A DNA stretch of 64,000 nt from Methylotuvimicrobium alcaliphilum 20Z (GTDB lineage: Bacteria > Pseudomonadota > Gammaproteobacteria > Methylococcales > Methylomonadaceae): contig NC_016112.1 of assembly GCF_000968535.2 (NCBI RefSeq), forward strand, positions 3,348,001 to 3,412,000, read 5' to 3'. The position numbers and the translations under genes are program-made. Below the pieces are notes generated by a model. The model did no database searches. It was not told the origin of the DNA and worked only from the letters and a program-made list of their open reading frames with translations. Within the stretch, counting starts at the first letter, position 1. Each line of letters opens with the position of its first letter. Of this stretch, positions 17,635 to 26,028 are shown in pieces.

Positions 17635-19346
17635 CAGGATTCCGTCGTCACGCGTAAAATTTCTTCCAGAGTGGTCAAGCCCTGCAAGGCTTTGACCAAA
17701 CCGTCTTCATACATGGTAAGCATTCCCTCGCCAATTGCCAACCGGTGAATTTCCCCGGCTTCCGCATGCGCCATGATCAATCGACGAATGGGATCGGTCA
17801 TCACCAAAAATTCGATGATCGACATCCGCCCTTTATATCCTAGACCGTTGCAGGCCTGACAACCGGTTGCTTTATAGAGAACCAAATCGCCGTCCGGTTG
17901 AAAATGTCTCAACTTCAATTCTTCGGCCAATGCGGAATCGACCGAATAAGCGGTTTTACAATGAGGACAAAGTTTTCTGACCAAGCGCTGCGCTAAAATT
18001 CCGTTGACAGTCGAACTCAGCAGGTATTCTTCCAAGCCCATATCCAATAAACGCGTCACACCGCCTGCCGCATCGTTGGTATGCAGAGTGGACAATACCA
18101 AATGTCCGGTCAACGCCGATTGCACGGCGATTCTTGCGGTTTCGATATCGCGCATTTCGCCGATCATGATCACATCGGGGTCTTGTCTGACGATGGACCG
18201 TAGCGCCGCGGCAAAATTCAATCCTATCTGCGGCTTGGCTTGAATTTGATTGATGCCTTCCAATTGATATTCGATCGGATCTTCGACGGTGATGATTTTA
18301 CGCTCGGCCGTATTCAGTTGTTTAAGGGCCGTATATAAGGTTGTCGATTTACCGCTGCCGGTCGGCCCGGTAATCAGAATAATGCCGTGCGGTTGACTCA
18401 ATACTTCGACAAATTTTTCGTATTGCCTACCCGCAAACCCGAGGGCTTTAAAATCCAATACCGTCGCCTCTTTATCCAATAGGCGCATTACGACACTTTC
18501 GCCGTATAAAGTTGGAATCGTCGAGACCCGCAAATCCAATTCCTTGCCCAGCATTTGCAGCTTGATTCGGCCGTCTTGCGGCAATCGGCGCTCGGCGATA
18601 TTGAGTTTGGCCATGATTTTTATACGCGAAAGCACGGCCGCGGTCGATGTTACCGGCGGCGCATCGATATTTTGCAGCACGCCGTCGACGCGTAAACGGA
18701 CTTTCAAGCGCTGTTCGAATGGCTCGATATGAATATCCGAAGCCCGGCTCTCAATCGCGCGCTGCATGATCAGATTAACCATTTTGATGACCGGCGCTTC
18801 GCTCGCCATGTCTTTAAGGTGTTCCAGATCCTCTTCGCCGATCTCGTCTGTATCTAGATTGGCAAATAGCTTATCCATTTGCGATTTACCTTCGCCGTAT
18901 TGCAGTTCGAGCGCGGCATCGATTTCCGACATCAGCCCAACTTTCGCAATAATCGGCTTGCCGGTTGCCAGTTGCAACGCATCCAACACAAAGCGATTTT
19001 CCGGATCCATTACCGCAACATGAATTGCATCATCGGTATCGCGTAAACCGATTACATGAAATTGTTTCAGAAATCGCAGGGACACATCATTGGACAAAGG
19101 CGTTTCAAGCGGGTAATCCTCGACCCCGACTTTTTCTATGTCATGCGTTACAATAAAAGCTTCCGCGATATCGCTTTCCGAACAAATACCGAGTTTAATC
19201 AATAAATGCGGCAAGGTTTCGGCCACCGTCGACTGCATGACTCGATCGACCTTTTTTAACTCGGCATCGGTCAATTTATCTTGGCGCTGTAGATAACTAA
19301 GAAAGGGGTGGTATTCAGGCGCGTACTTGGCAATTGAGTAATCCAT
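17634..19346 (-). CDS. gspE: Type II secretion ATPase GspE
   Basis: Cytoplasmic hexameric ATPase driving pseudopilus assembly, 570 residues. The N-terminal MshEN-type domain binds GspL. Walker A is GPTGSGKSTT, then come the Asp box ITVEDPIEYQ, Walker B IMIGEMRDIETA and the His box LSTLHTNDA. A zinc motif of two CxxC pairs (CPHC, CQAC) lies near residues 450-485. It is the first gene of the operon, so the promoter should lie in 19347-19496, though none stands out. Confidence 0.97.
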   Translation of the reverse strand: MDYSIAKYAPEYHPFLSYLQRQDKLTDAELKKVDRVMQSTVAETLPHLLIKLGICSESDIAEAFIVTHDIEKVGVEDYPLETPLSNDVSLRFLKQFHVIGLRDTDDAIHVAVMDPENRFVLDALQLATGKPIIAKVGLMSEIDAALELQYGEGKSQMDKLFANLDTDEIGEEDLEHLKDMASEAPVIKMVNLIMQRAIESRASDIHIEPFEQRLKVRLRVDGVLQNIDAPPVTSTAAVLSRIKIMAKLNIAERRLPQDGRIKLQMLGKELDLRVSTIPTLYGESVVMRLLDKEATVLDFKALGFAGRQYEKFVEVLSQPHGIILITGPTGSGKSTTLYTALKQLNTAERKIITVEDPIEYQLEGINQIQAKPQIGLNFAAALRSIVRQDPDVIMIGEMRDIETARIAVQSALTGHLVLSTLHTNDAAGGVTRLLDMGLEEYLLSSTVNGILAQRLVRKLCPHCKTAYSVDSALAEELKLRHFQPDGDLVLYKATGCQACNGLGYKGRMSIIEFLVMTDPIRRLIMAHAEAGEIHRLAIGEGMLTMYEDGLVKALQGLTTLEEILRVTTES

Positions 19347-19496
19347 TGAACAGTCCTGGCTATGATGATTCCGGCAGATTATAAACTATGGGTGTCAGTA
19401 AAATTGATTTGGATTTTGCGCCTATGCCCACCTAATGTTAGACAATGCCACACTTTATAGTTGAGCGCTTACGATACTCACAGTAAACTTTCATTC

Positions 19497-19656
19497 TATA
19501 CCTTTCGCACTTCAAATTTCGACAGTGCCTGAGGAGGCGCCAGGGTGTGCGGCAAAGGCTTTGCCAGCATGGAGCTGGCATAGAGCCTACAGGGATGTAT
19601 TCACGGCGTCCTTTGACGGACACCCTGGTGCCGAATTTTGATCTGCGATGGATATA
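19497..19656. repeat. Complete family A repeat
   Basis: 160 bp with ends TATACCTTTCGCACTTCAAA and the related inverted TATATCCATCGCAGATCAAA. It is an uninterrupted copy in the divergent gap between gspE and the GT4 gene. The rest of the gap (19347-19496 and 19657-19707) shows nothing recognisable. An open frame for the following gene runs back into this repeat but is not its likely start. Confidence 0.85.
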
Positions 19657-19707
19657 CATGGAGGAGTTCAGACTCAGCCTCGCTTAAAAATTTCACATAA
19701 AATTACG

Positions 19708-20853
19708 ATGTTTAATCATAAAATTACGGTAATTCAAGTTTTGCCAGCCTTAAACAGCGGCGGGGTCGAAAAGGGCACGCTCGAAATCGGCCGTTACTTG
19801 GTCAAACAGGGGCATGAATCGATTGTCGTTTCGGCGGCCGGACGCTTGGTGCAATCATTAATCGACGAAGGTAGCCGACATATCGAAGCGGACATTGGCG
19901 CCAAAAAACTGTCGACGTTGAAATATATTCCTTGGTTTAAACAACTGATGCGGGATATTCGCCCGGACATCGTTCACGTACGCTCGAGGCTACCCGCTTG
20001 GGTGGTTTATTTGGCCTGGAAAAGCCTACCGGAAAATGAAAGGCCTAGGCTGATTTCGACTTTTCATGGTCAGCATTCGGTCAATCGTTACAGCGCGATC
20101 ATGACCAAAAGCGAACGTATCATCACCGTCTCTGAGATGATGCGCGATTATATTCTGCGCTCTTACCCCGATGTCGATCCCGAAAAAATTTCGGTGGTCT
20201 ACCGAGGCGTCGATATGACGCTGTATAACCCGGATTTTTTTCCCAACCAAAACTGGCAGGATCACTGGATAGCTACTTATCCGCAAACACGAAATAAGCC
20301 GTTGCTGACTTTCGCGGGACGCTTGTCTCGCCGCAAAGGCATTGAAGACTTCATCCAAATTATCGCCGAATTGAAACAGTCAGGCCTGCCCGTGCATGGG
20401 CTGATCGTCGGCGAGACCTCGCCTAAGAAAAAAGAATACAGACAAGAGCTCGAGCGACTGATCCACGAGAAGCAATTGAACAATGACATCACGTTTACCG
20501 GCCACCGAAGCGACTTGCAAAACATCATCGCAATCTCGAAGGCAGTTTTTTCCCTGTCGAAAGAGCCGGAGTCCTTCGGCCGCACCGTTACCGAGTCTTT
20601 GAGCCTGGGCGTTCCGGTCGTTGGCTATAGTCACGGCGGCGTCAAGGAACAACTAGAGCGATTGTTTCCGGAAGGTAAGATCGAAGTCGGGAATGTTAAC
20701 GAGGCCGCCGAGGTCACTCGAAAAATATTGACCGGTAGCTCCGTTCAGATCAGGCGTAATGATATTTTCACGTTGGAAAACATGTGCTCGGAAACGTTAA
20801 AGACCTATCGAGAATTGATGGCTGACAAAAGGCGCGTTGTTCTCGACCGCTAA
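19708..20853 (+). CDS. GT4-family glycosyltransferase
   Basis: A 381-residue GT-B fold glycosyltransferase, probably acting on lipopolysaccharide core or another surface glycan. The N-terminal domain starts with ITVIQVLPALNSGGVEKGTL, the acceptor-side Gly loop typical of GT4. The nucleotide-sugar domain shows LTFAGRLSRRKGIEDFI and the EPESFGRTVTESLSLGVPVV motif with its catalytic Glu pair. The ATG at 19708 is preferred to one at 19648 that lies inside a family A repeat; a GGAGGAG at 19661 has no suitably spaced ATG. Substrate is unknown. Confidence 0.88.
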   Translation: MFNHKITVIQVLPALNSGGVEKGTLEIGRYLVKQGHESIVVSAAGRLVQSLIDEGSRHIEADIGAKKLSTLKYIPWFKQLMRDIRPDIVHVRSRLPAWVVYLAWKSLPENERPRLISTFHGQHSVNRYSAIMTKSERIITVSEMMRDYILRSYPDVDPEKISVVYRGVDMTLYNPDFFPNQNWQDHWIATYPQTRNKPLLTFAGRLSRRKGIEDFIQIIAELKQSGLPVHGLIVGETSPKKKEYRQELERLIHEKQLNNDITFTGHRSDLQNIIAISKAVFSLSKEPESFGRTVTESLSLGVPVVGYSHGGVKEQLERLFPEGKIEVGNVNEAAEVTRKILTGSSVQIRRNDIFTLENMCSETLKTYRELMADKRRVVLDR

Positions 20854-20924
20854 AATCCGAACATGTCATCCATGCAAAACGCGGCATCGCCATTGATCGT
20901 GCCATAATAAATGTAAAAATTGTT

Positions 20925-21902
20925 TCAAGTTTTTGAGTAGGTTTTCAAGCTCATTCGCCGACCGATTTCCCGAGCAGCATTGCCGACATCGTCGAGCGGC
21001 GTGTAAGTCCAGTTTTCCAGCTTTCCTCTAAAAGGCCTTGTATAGCCTTCCGATTGCATGATTTGATGAAATCGATTGAATTTATCCGAGCCGCCGTCAA
21101 GTTCTATGACATAAACCGGTTTTCCGGTCGTGCACGCTTCGGAAACCATATTGACCGAATCGGCGGTTACCAAAATTGCATCCGCCAAGCTTAGAAAACC
21201 CAAATACGGATTCTCACCGGAACCGTCCCAAATAAACGAAGGCGTATCGCTCAGCTCTTCACGCAACACGGCTTCGACTTCGGCGCCGGTGCGCCGGGAA
21301 GTCGTCAATAAAATGCCCGCTCCGGTTTCTTTTGACAATGCCGCTAGCCTAGCACCGAGCTGCCTACCAATTTGGGCCGTCATTCGATAACATTTATTGG
21401 AACCGCCCACCATTACGGCAACTAAAGGACGAGGGAGGTCGGCAAATTGCGGCGCAAAATGCTCGGCTGCAAGCTTGAGACGAGTCGGTGTAATCGTATG
21501 GAGTCCGCCGATGCTATTCAGGATATTGGGACCCGACAAGCCGTCATGTCTCGGCGTAACAATGACATCAAACTTATCGTAGGCGTAGTAAGGATCTTGT
21601 ATGCGAATATTGAAGGTTTTGCCGCCACTGGCTTTTTTTATTGCCAAAGCCACGGCTACCGTGCGTCGTCCGGTCCCGATCACGACATCGGGCCAGGGCG
21701 AACTGAAGTCCGAGCTGCCCGCCCCCAAAAAGCGCAATGGCGCGAAACAAAAACGCGACGGCAAATGCCGCCAAGGCCAGGTCAAACAAATCCGCTTTTG
21801 TTCGATTTCCAAACCTAATGCTTGGGCTAAACCGAGCGATTGGTTGTCCATTCCGGGTATTCCCAATGTCAATACCCAACAAGTTTTAATCTGTGTGTTC
21901 AA
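20925..21902 (-). CDS. ELM1/GtrOC1-type protein (putative nucleoside-diphosphate-sugar epimerase-like)
   Basis: A 325-residue member of the family annotated as mitochondrial fission ELM1 family, which has a GT-B-like fold. Features are PGMDNQSLGLAQALG at the N terminus, VVIGTGRRTVAVALAI, RIQDPYYAYDKFDVIV, VAVMVGGSNKCYRM and the C-terminal ILVTADSVNMVSEACTTGKP. Bacterial members commonly lie among lipopolysaccharide genes, as here. The likely start is a TTG at 21902, because the conserved region leaves no room for the next ATG. A family E repeat begins 50 bases upstream. Biochemical activity is not established. Confidence 0.8.
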   Translation of the reverse strand: MNTQIKTCWVLTLGIPGMDNQSLGLAQALGLEIEQKRICLTWPWRHLPSRFCFAPLRFLGAGSSDFSSPWPDVVIGTGRRTVAVALAIKKASGGKTFNIRIQDPYYAYDKFDVIVTPRHDGLSGPNILNSIGGLHTITPTRLKLAAEHFAPQFADLPRPLVAVMVGGSNKCYRMTAQIGRQLGARLAALSKETGAGILLTTSRRTGAEVEAVLREELSDTPSFIWDGSGENPYLGFLSLADAILVTADSVNMVSEACTTGKPVYVIELDGGSDKFNRFHQIMQSEGYTRPFRGKLENWTYTPLDDVGNAAREIGRRMSLKTYSKT

Positions 21903-21951
21903 ATTCGTTCTTCCTAATCGGTTTAAATAAGCCGCACTAAGGATTTGGCCG

Positions 21952-22255
21952 TAAATAACTTCCTTATTTTAAGGAGGGTTCGGTTGCTCGATTGGCAGGT
22001 GTCGGCGGCAGGGCAGATTTTTGCTCCTCGGCAATTGCTGAGTTACATGGATGTAATGAATGCAGAAAATGCAGGAGCATTTTTCTGCCCTGCATTGCCC
22101 TAATACACGCCATCCATGGCGTAATGCAAAATCTGCATTCATGCCATCCATGGCAATCAGTCGGCGCCGTCAAGCCTACACGGACGTATTCACGGCGTCC
22201 TGCCAAGCGAGTGACCAAACCCTCAACAAGGCTCATAGTTCCAGGACGTTATTTA
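21952..22255. repeat. Complete family E repeat
   Basis: About 304 bp with ends TAAATAAC and GTTATTTA and subterminal inverted segments GGTTGCTCGATTGGCAGG and CCTGCCAAGCGAGTGACC. The interior has repeated GCAGGGCAGATTTTTGC and GCCATCCATGGC palindromes shared with families B and C, and a segment of family A (GGACGTATTCACGGCGTCC). The remainder of the gap, 22256-22422, shows nothing. Confidence 0.8.
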
Positions 22256-22422
22256 TCACGAAATCCTAAGATCAATCTTCTTTGTCAAACAAAAGGTTCG
22301 AATTCCGTGGCGAGCCAGTATAATTAGCCTTATTAAGCAATTCCATCAATTTATTAAGTTATTGATCGCATGAATTTTGCCAACATTTGCCTTAATAAAA
22401 CTCACCGCTCAATCCAAGCCTA

Positions 22423-23505
22423 ATGATAAAAGAAGCATTCAAACCGTCATCCCCTATCGTCGTCAAGTTTCTCGCCAAAACGGAATCGCGCATGTTCATG
22501 CGACAATTCCCAGGAAATACGAATGCCTGGGGAGACTGTACCTTTAGTTTCGATCCGGACTTGGAAGATTACGATTGGTTGGTCGTCTATGACGACTTAC
22601 CTAAAGTCGGCGGCGAACGTTTTTCATTACGCGAAGAAAAGCTCCGTTGTTCTAAACAAAACACGCTGCTGATAACGACCGAACCTTCGACGATCAAAGT
22701 ATACGGAAGCTCCTATACCGCTCAATTCGGCCATGTATTGACCAGTCAGGAAAATTTTGCTCTTTCGCACCCCAACAGGATGTTTTCTCAACCGGCCCTG
22801 ATTTGGTTTTACGGCATCGGCAAGCAAACCGAAATTCCTTATGACCGTCTCGCGGTCATGCAACCGAACAAAAGCCTCACCATTTCGACGGTCTGCTCCA
22901 GCAAACAGCAAAAACATACCCTGCATAACCAACGTTATCGATTTACTCAAGCGCTAAAAAAACGTCTGCCCGAGCTGGAAATATTCGGTCACGGCGTTCG
23001 CGATATGGATGACAAAGCCGTTGCGCTAGATGCTTATCGTTATCACATCGCCATCGAAAACTTTGTCGGCGATCATCATTGGACCGAAAAATTAGCCGAT
23101 GCCTTTTTGGGCTTTACGCTGCCTTTTTACTTCGGTTGCACCAATGTCGAGGATTATTTTCCTAAAGAAAGTTTCATTTATATCGATATTTTCGATGTAG
23201 ATAAATCTTACCGCATCATTAAGGACGCTATCGAAAACCACGAATACGAAAAGCGTTTACCTTTCATTCTTGAAGCCCGGCGCCGGGTTTTGGAGGACTA
23301 TAATTTATTTTCGGTTCTCAGCCGGCACATCGAACGGCATCATGAACCGATAAAGTCATTAGCGCATGACAACATGATCCGCTCCCGCAAAGCGATCAAT
23401 AAACAATCTTTGCTCAGCTCTATTGGCTATTTGCATGAAAAATATCGCGTCAACCGCAACCGGAAACGCAGCAATTCCCAGTTTGAGCAGTTTCTCCGAT
23501 TTTAG
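22423..23505 (+). CDS. GT10-family (fucosyltransferase-like) glycosyltransferase
   Basis: A 360-residue protein whose C-terminal half matches the GT10 donor domain: YRFTQALKKRLPELEIFGHG, YHIAIENFVGDHHWTEKLADA, then LPFYFGCTNVEDYFP and the FIYIDIF segment. GT10 enzymes usually add GDP-fucose, sometimes another GDP-sugar, to surface glycans. The last 12 codons (SNSQFEQFLRF region) and the TAG stop come from a family B repeat starting at 23469. The native C terminus has therefore been replaced, apparently without touching the catalytic domain. Confidence 0.82.
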   Translation: MIKEAFKPSSPIVVKFLAKTESRMFMRQFPGNTNAWGDCTFSFDPDLEDYDWLVVYDDLPKVGGERFSLREEKLRCSKQNTLLITTEPSTIKVYGSSYTAQFGHVLTSQENFALSHPNRMFSQPALIWFYGIGKQTEIPYDRLAVMQPNKSLTISTVCSSKQQKHTLHNQRYRFTQALKKRLPELEIFGHGVRDMDDKAVALDAYRYHIAIENFVGDHHWTEKLADAFLGFTLPFYFGCTNVEDYFPKESFIYIDIFDVDKSYRIIKDAIENHEYEKRLPFILEARRRVLEDYNLFSVLSRHIERHHEPIKSLAHDNMIRSRKAINKQSLLSSIGYLHEKYRVNRNRKRSNSQFEQFLRF

Positions 23506-23682
23506 GGTGTGGGGTATGCCTGTCGAGGAACGGCGTAAACCCATCCATGGAGGCTTGGCGGCAGCTCGAACGCCAAGGATGGCGTGAATGCAGATTTTGC
23601 AGGCGCAAAAATCTGCCCTGCTGCCGACATCCTCGCCAAGCATACCCCACACCCTTTTTGATCTCCAAATTGGGAATTGCTG
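23469..23682. repeat. Family B repeat inserted in the 3' end of the GT10 gene
   Basis: 214 bp, the longest B copy. The ends are CAGCAATTCCCAGTTTGAG and CCAAATTGGGAATTGCTG, flanked by a perfect 9-base duplication CCGGAAACG on each side. The interior includes GCCTGTCGAGGAACGGCG and a near-perfect central palindrome around GCAGATTTTGCAGGCGCAAAAATCTGC. Confidence 0.93.
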
Positions 23683-23755
23683 CCGGAAACGGCAATTAAA
23701 GATTTCTTCTTAGAAATATGCTTGTCGCTTCGAGAAGCTAGAGCTCTCGCCGTTA

Positions 23756-23915
23756 TATACCCATCGTAGATCAAAATCCGGCACCGGGGCGTCCGTCAAA
23801 GGACGCCGTGAATACGTCCATGTAGGCTCTATGCCAGCTCCATGCTGGCAAAGCCTTTGCCGAGCACCCCGGCGCCTCCTTAGGCACTGCCGAAATTTGA
23901 AGTGCGAAAGGTATA
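23756..23915. repeat. Complete family A repeat
   Basis: 160 bp from TATACCCATCGTAGATCAAA to TTTGAAGTGCGAAAGGTATA, in the opposite orientation to the copy at 19497. It is uninterrupted and a good reference copy. The sequence after it to 24083 includes a short GCCATCCATGGCGGAATGACGG module and no gene. Confidence 0.9.
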
Positions 23916-24083
23916 GATCAATTCATAATGGCTTATGTTAATTACCATGGCTTGCACAGCGTACCCTACGAAGTTAAAGTACCTTTAAAGCTTGCCATCC
24001 ATGGCGGAATGACGGGCTTCCCTTAACTTAATGGCGGCACAAGCAAGCGATGACTTGAGTAACAGCACAACAATAGCATAAAC

Positions 24084-24830
24084 CTAGGCCTTCCAAAATT
24101 GACTGATCCATGGACAAGGTCGTATCCAGCGCTTACTTTTTTTACCGCGAGGCCAAACTCCTTGTAGGGCCTCTAAAGGCTTCGGATGACCGTGAAACAC
24201 TAAAATCCGGCAAGCAGGCGGTAATTTTGCCGGAATGAAAGGTTGTAATAACCGATTGGGCAAGGCATGTACTTTAAAACTGCGACACCATTCTTCAGGC
24301 CACCATTCAACCGTTTCGGTTTTAGCGACCGATTGAGTCAAAAAAACCTGTTCATTAGAAACGGTTTTGTAAATTTCTTCATAACGCAACTCGAAATCGT
24401 CAAAAATATATTGATACCGGTCGATGTCGTATCGATAAACCGATGAATTACCGATACCCTTACCCAATTGCGTCCAATTCTCGATAATGCAAAAAGCGCC
24501 CGGTTTATAGTCAAAAAACACATCGATCGAATCGGTAATCAATAGATCGATATCCAAAAATAAAATATCGCCGGATAGTTGATAAGGCGCTTCTTTTAAT
24601 TGCGACGACAAAGACGATAACTTACGCCAACCGGACCAAATCACCGCATTGCCCAGTTCAATGTTAGGCAACGGCAATGCTTCTATCCCGTCGATCATAC
24701 CGCTCGAGTCGTCGGTTAAACAAACGAACCGGAAATCTCCGGTAATATTGTCTTGAACGCCGCGATAAAGCTGGTTAACGAAATCGGCGCCGTATTGCGT
24801 GCCCCATTTCATACAAAGTATTGTTTTCAT
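24084..24830 (-). CDS. Putative glycosyltransferase with DxD motif
   Basis: A 248-residue soluble protein. It starts KTILCMKWGTQYGADFVNQL, contains FRFVCLTDD near residue 34 and a hydrophobic strand ending in the DxD-type motif ILFLDIDLLITDS near residue 90, and later has NEQVFLTQS and ILVFHGHPKP. This pattern fits GT-A fold transferases related to GT8-like families. The neighbouring polysaccharide genes agree. Donor and acceptor cannot be read from the sequence. Confidence 0.65.
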   Translation of the reverse strand: MKTILCMKWGTQYGADFVNQLYRGVQDNITGDFRFVCLTDDSSGMIDGIEALPLPNIELGNAVIWSGWRKLSSLSSQLKEAPYQLSGDILFLDIDLLITDSIDVFFDYKPGAFCIIENWTQLGKGIGNSSVYRYDIDRYQYIFDDFELRYEEIYKTVSNEQVFLTQSVAKTETVEWWPEEWCRSFKVHALPNRLLQPFIPAKLPPACRILVFHGHPKPLEALQGVWPRGKKSKRWIRPCPWISQFWKA

Positions 24831-24875
24831 TTTTCTATCCTAAGCGTGGACCGGTTTGACTAAACGTCTCATGTA

Positions 24876-25101
24876 CTACTCCCTTTATACTCAAAAATTA
24901 GCTAACTTCATGAAGGTATGGGGTGTGGCTAGCGAGGATGTCGGCAGCAGGGCAGATTTTTGCTCCATGCAAAATCTGCATTCACGCCATCCTTGGCGTT
25001 CGAGCAGCCGTCAAGCCCCCATGGAAGGGTTCACGGCGGTCCTCGATAGACACATCCCATGCCTTTTATTCTTAGACGGTTTTTCAATCAAAAGGGAGTA
25101 A
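24876..25101. repeat. Family C repeat
   Basis: Ends TACTCCCTTTATACTCAAAAA and TTTTTCAATCAAAAGGGAGTA form an imperfect inverted repeat. The interior has GTATGGGGTGTGGCTAGCGAGG facing CCTCGATAGACACATCCCATGCC, plus shared modules GCAGGGCAGATTTTTGC and GCCATCCTTGGC. Downstream, about 25135-25170, is a solitary family A end (CATCGTAGATCAAAATTCAGC). No gene lies in 24831-25226. Confidence 0.8.
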
Positions 25102-25226
25102 GCTCGGAAATTATACCTTGTTATCGCCACCGATCCGACCTTTGCGCAACCGTTATAGACTCATCGTAGATCAAAATTCAGCGAGGCAGGTTTCTCAAAG
25201 GTCGCCGAAAACGGCCCGACAGGCCG

Positions 25227-25835
25227 CTATCGCCGAGCCCGGTCATTCGCACTTGTATGTCGTGCCGGCTCCCGCTGCCGCATTTCGGTGTAGTCGCGTG
25301 ATCTTTGACTGTCTTTCGAACGCTCATCTCGGCTATTGAAATCTCTATCGGCTTTTCTTCTTTTGCCTCGCTCACCGGAAACTTGCTCTGACCTGAAGGC
25401 TTGACGCGAACGCCGGGCTTCCGGTCGATCGTAAGATACCCGTCTCGTTGATTCGGTTTTTGGTTTATAGTTAACCACTCTTTCCGGCCTTGATCTATTT
25501 CCTGCTTTATAATCCGGGAGGGCGGGACGAGGCGTGGCAGAACGCGCACGAACAGCCTGTCGAGGCCTTCTCTGAGGTTTATAATACGCTTTAGGAGCCG
25601 ACCTGTAATTTGGCACATATTTTCCCGAATTGTGTGCCTGTCGATAATCGATCGTCTTGATGACCGTCCTTCTTGGTTGTACATAAACCGGATAAGGACG
25701 CTCGACAACATAACTGACAGACCGTCCTGTTTCCACAACCACCGGCCCGTCATACTGCCGATAAGAGCCTTGCCGGGCGCAAGCCGAAACGCTCAACAAA
25801 ACCGACAAAATAAACAATCTTTTGATAAAGTTCAT
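25227..25835 (-). CDS. Arg-rich lipoprotein of unknown function
   Basis: A 202-residue predicted lipoprotein. Residues 1-19 are a signal ending in the lipobox VSAC. The rest is a low-complexity basic chain very rich in Arg, Ser, Tyr and Pro (for example KPQRRPRQAVRARSATPRP), with no recognisable domain. Such a positively charged, probably disordered tail could bind acidic polysaccharide or DNA; that is inference. The ATG at 25835 has GGAAGGG about 6 bases before it. A family A end lies just past the stop. Confidence 0.65.
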   Translation of the reverse strand: MNFIKRLFILSVLLSVSACARQGSYRQYDGPVVVETGRSVSYVVERPYPVYVQPRRTVIKTIDYRQAHNSGKYVPNYRSAPKAYYKPQRRPRQAVRARSATPRPALPDYKAGNRSRPERVVNYKPKTESTRRVSYDRPEARRSRQAFRSEQVSGERGKRRKADRDFNSRDERSKDSQRSRDYTEMRQREPARHTSANDRARR

Positions 25836-26028
25836 ATCGCACCCTTCCCTATCGTCTAAATGGTGAGTCAATCATGCATCGGAATGGCTGAATGACAAAT
25901 GAACTCTACTATTCGACATATATACTTCATGCGGCCACATTTTCGGTTTTCTAACGCGCTCTTTTGTCCGGTAGCGGCGTTGCGAAAACATGACCGCGCG
26001 AAGTATACTTCATGCTATTTTTTGCCTC

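Noticed and set aside
19648-19707. Upstream ATG for the GT4 glycosyltransferase
   Set aside because: It lies within the end of a family A repeat, and the added 20 residues do not fit the family N terminus.
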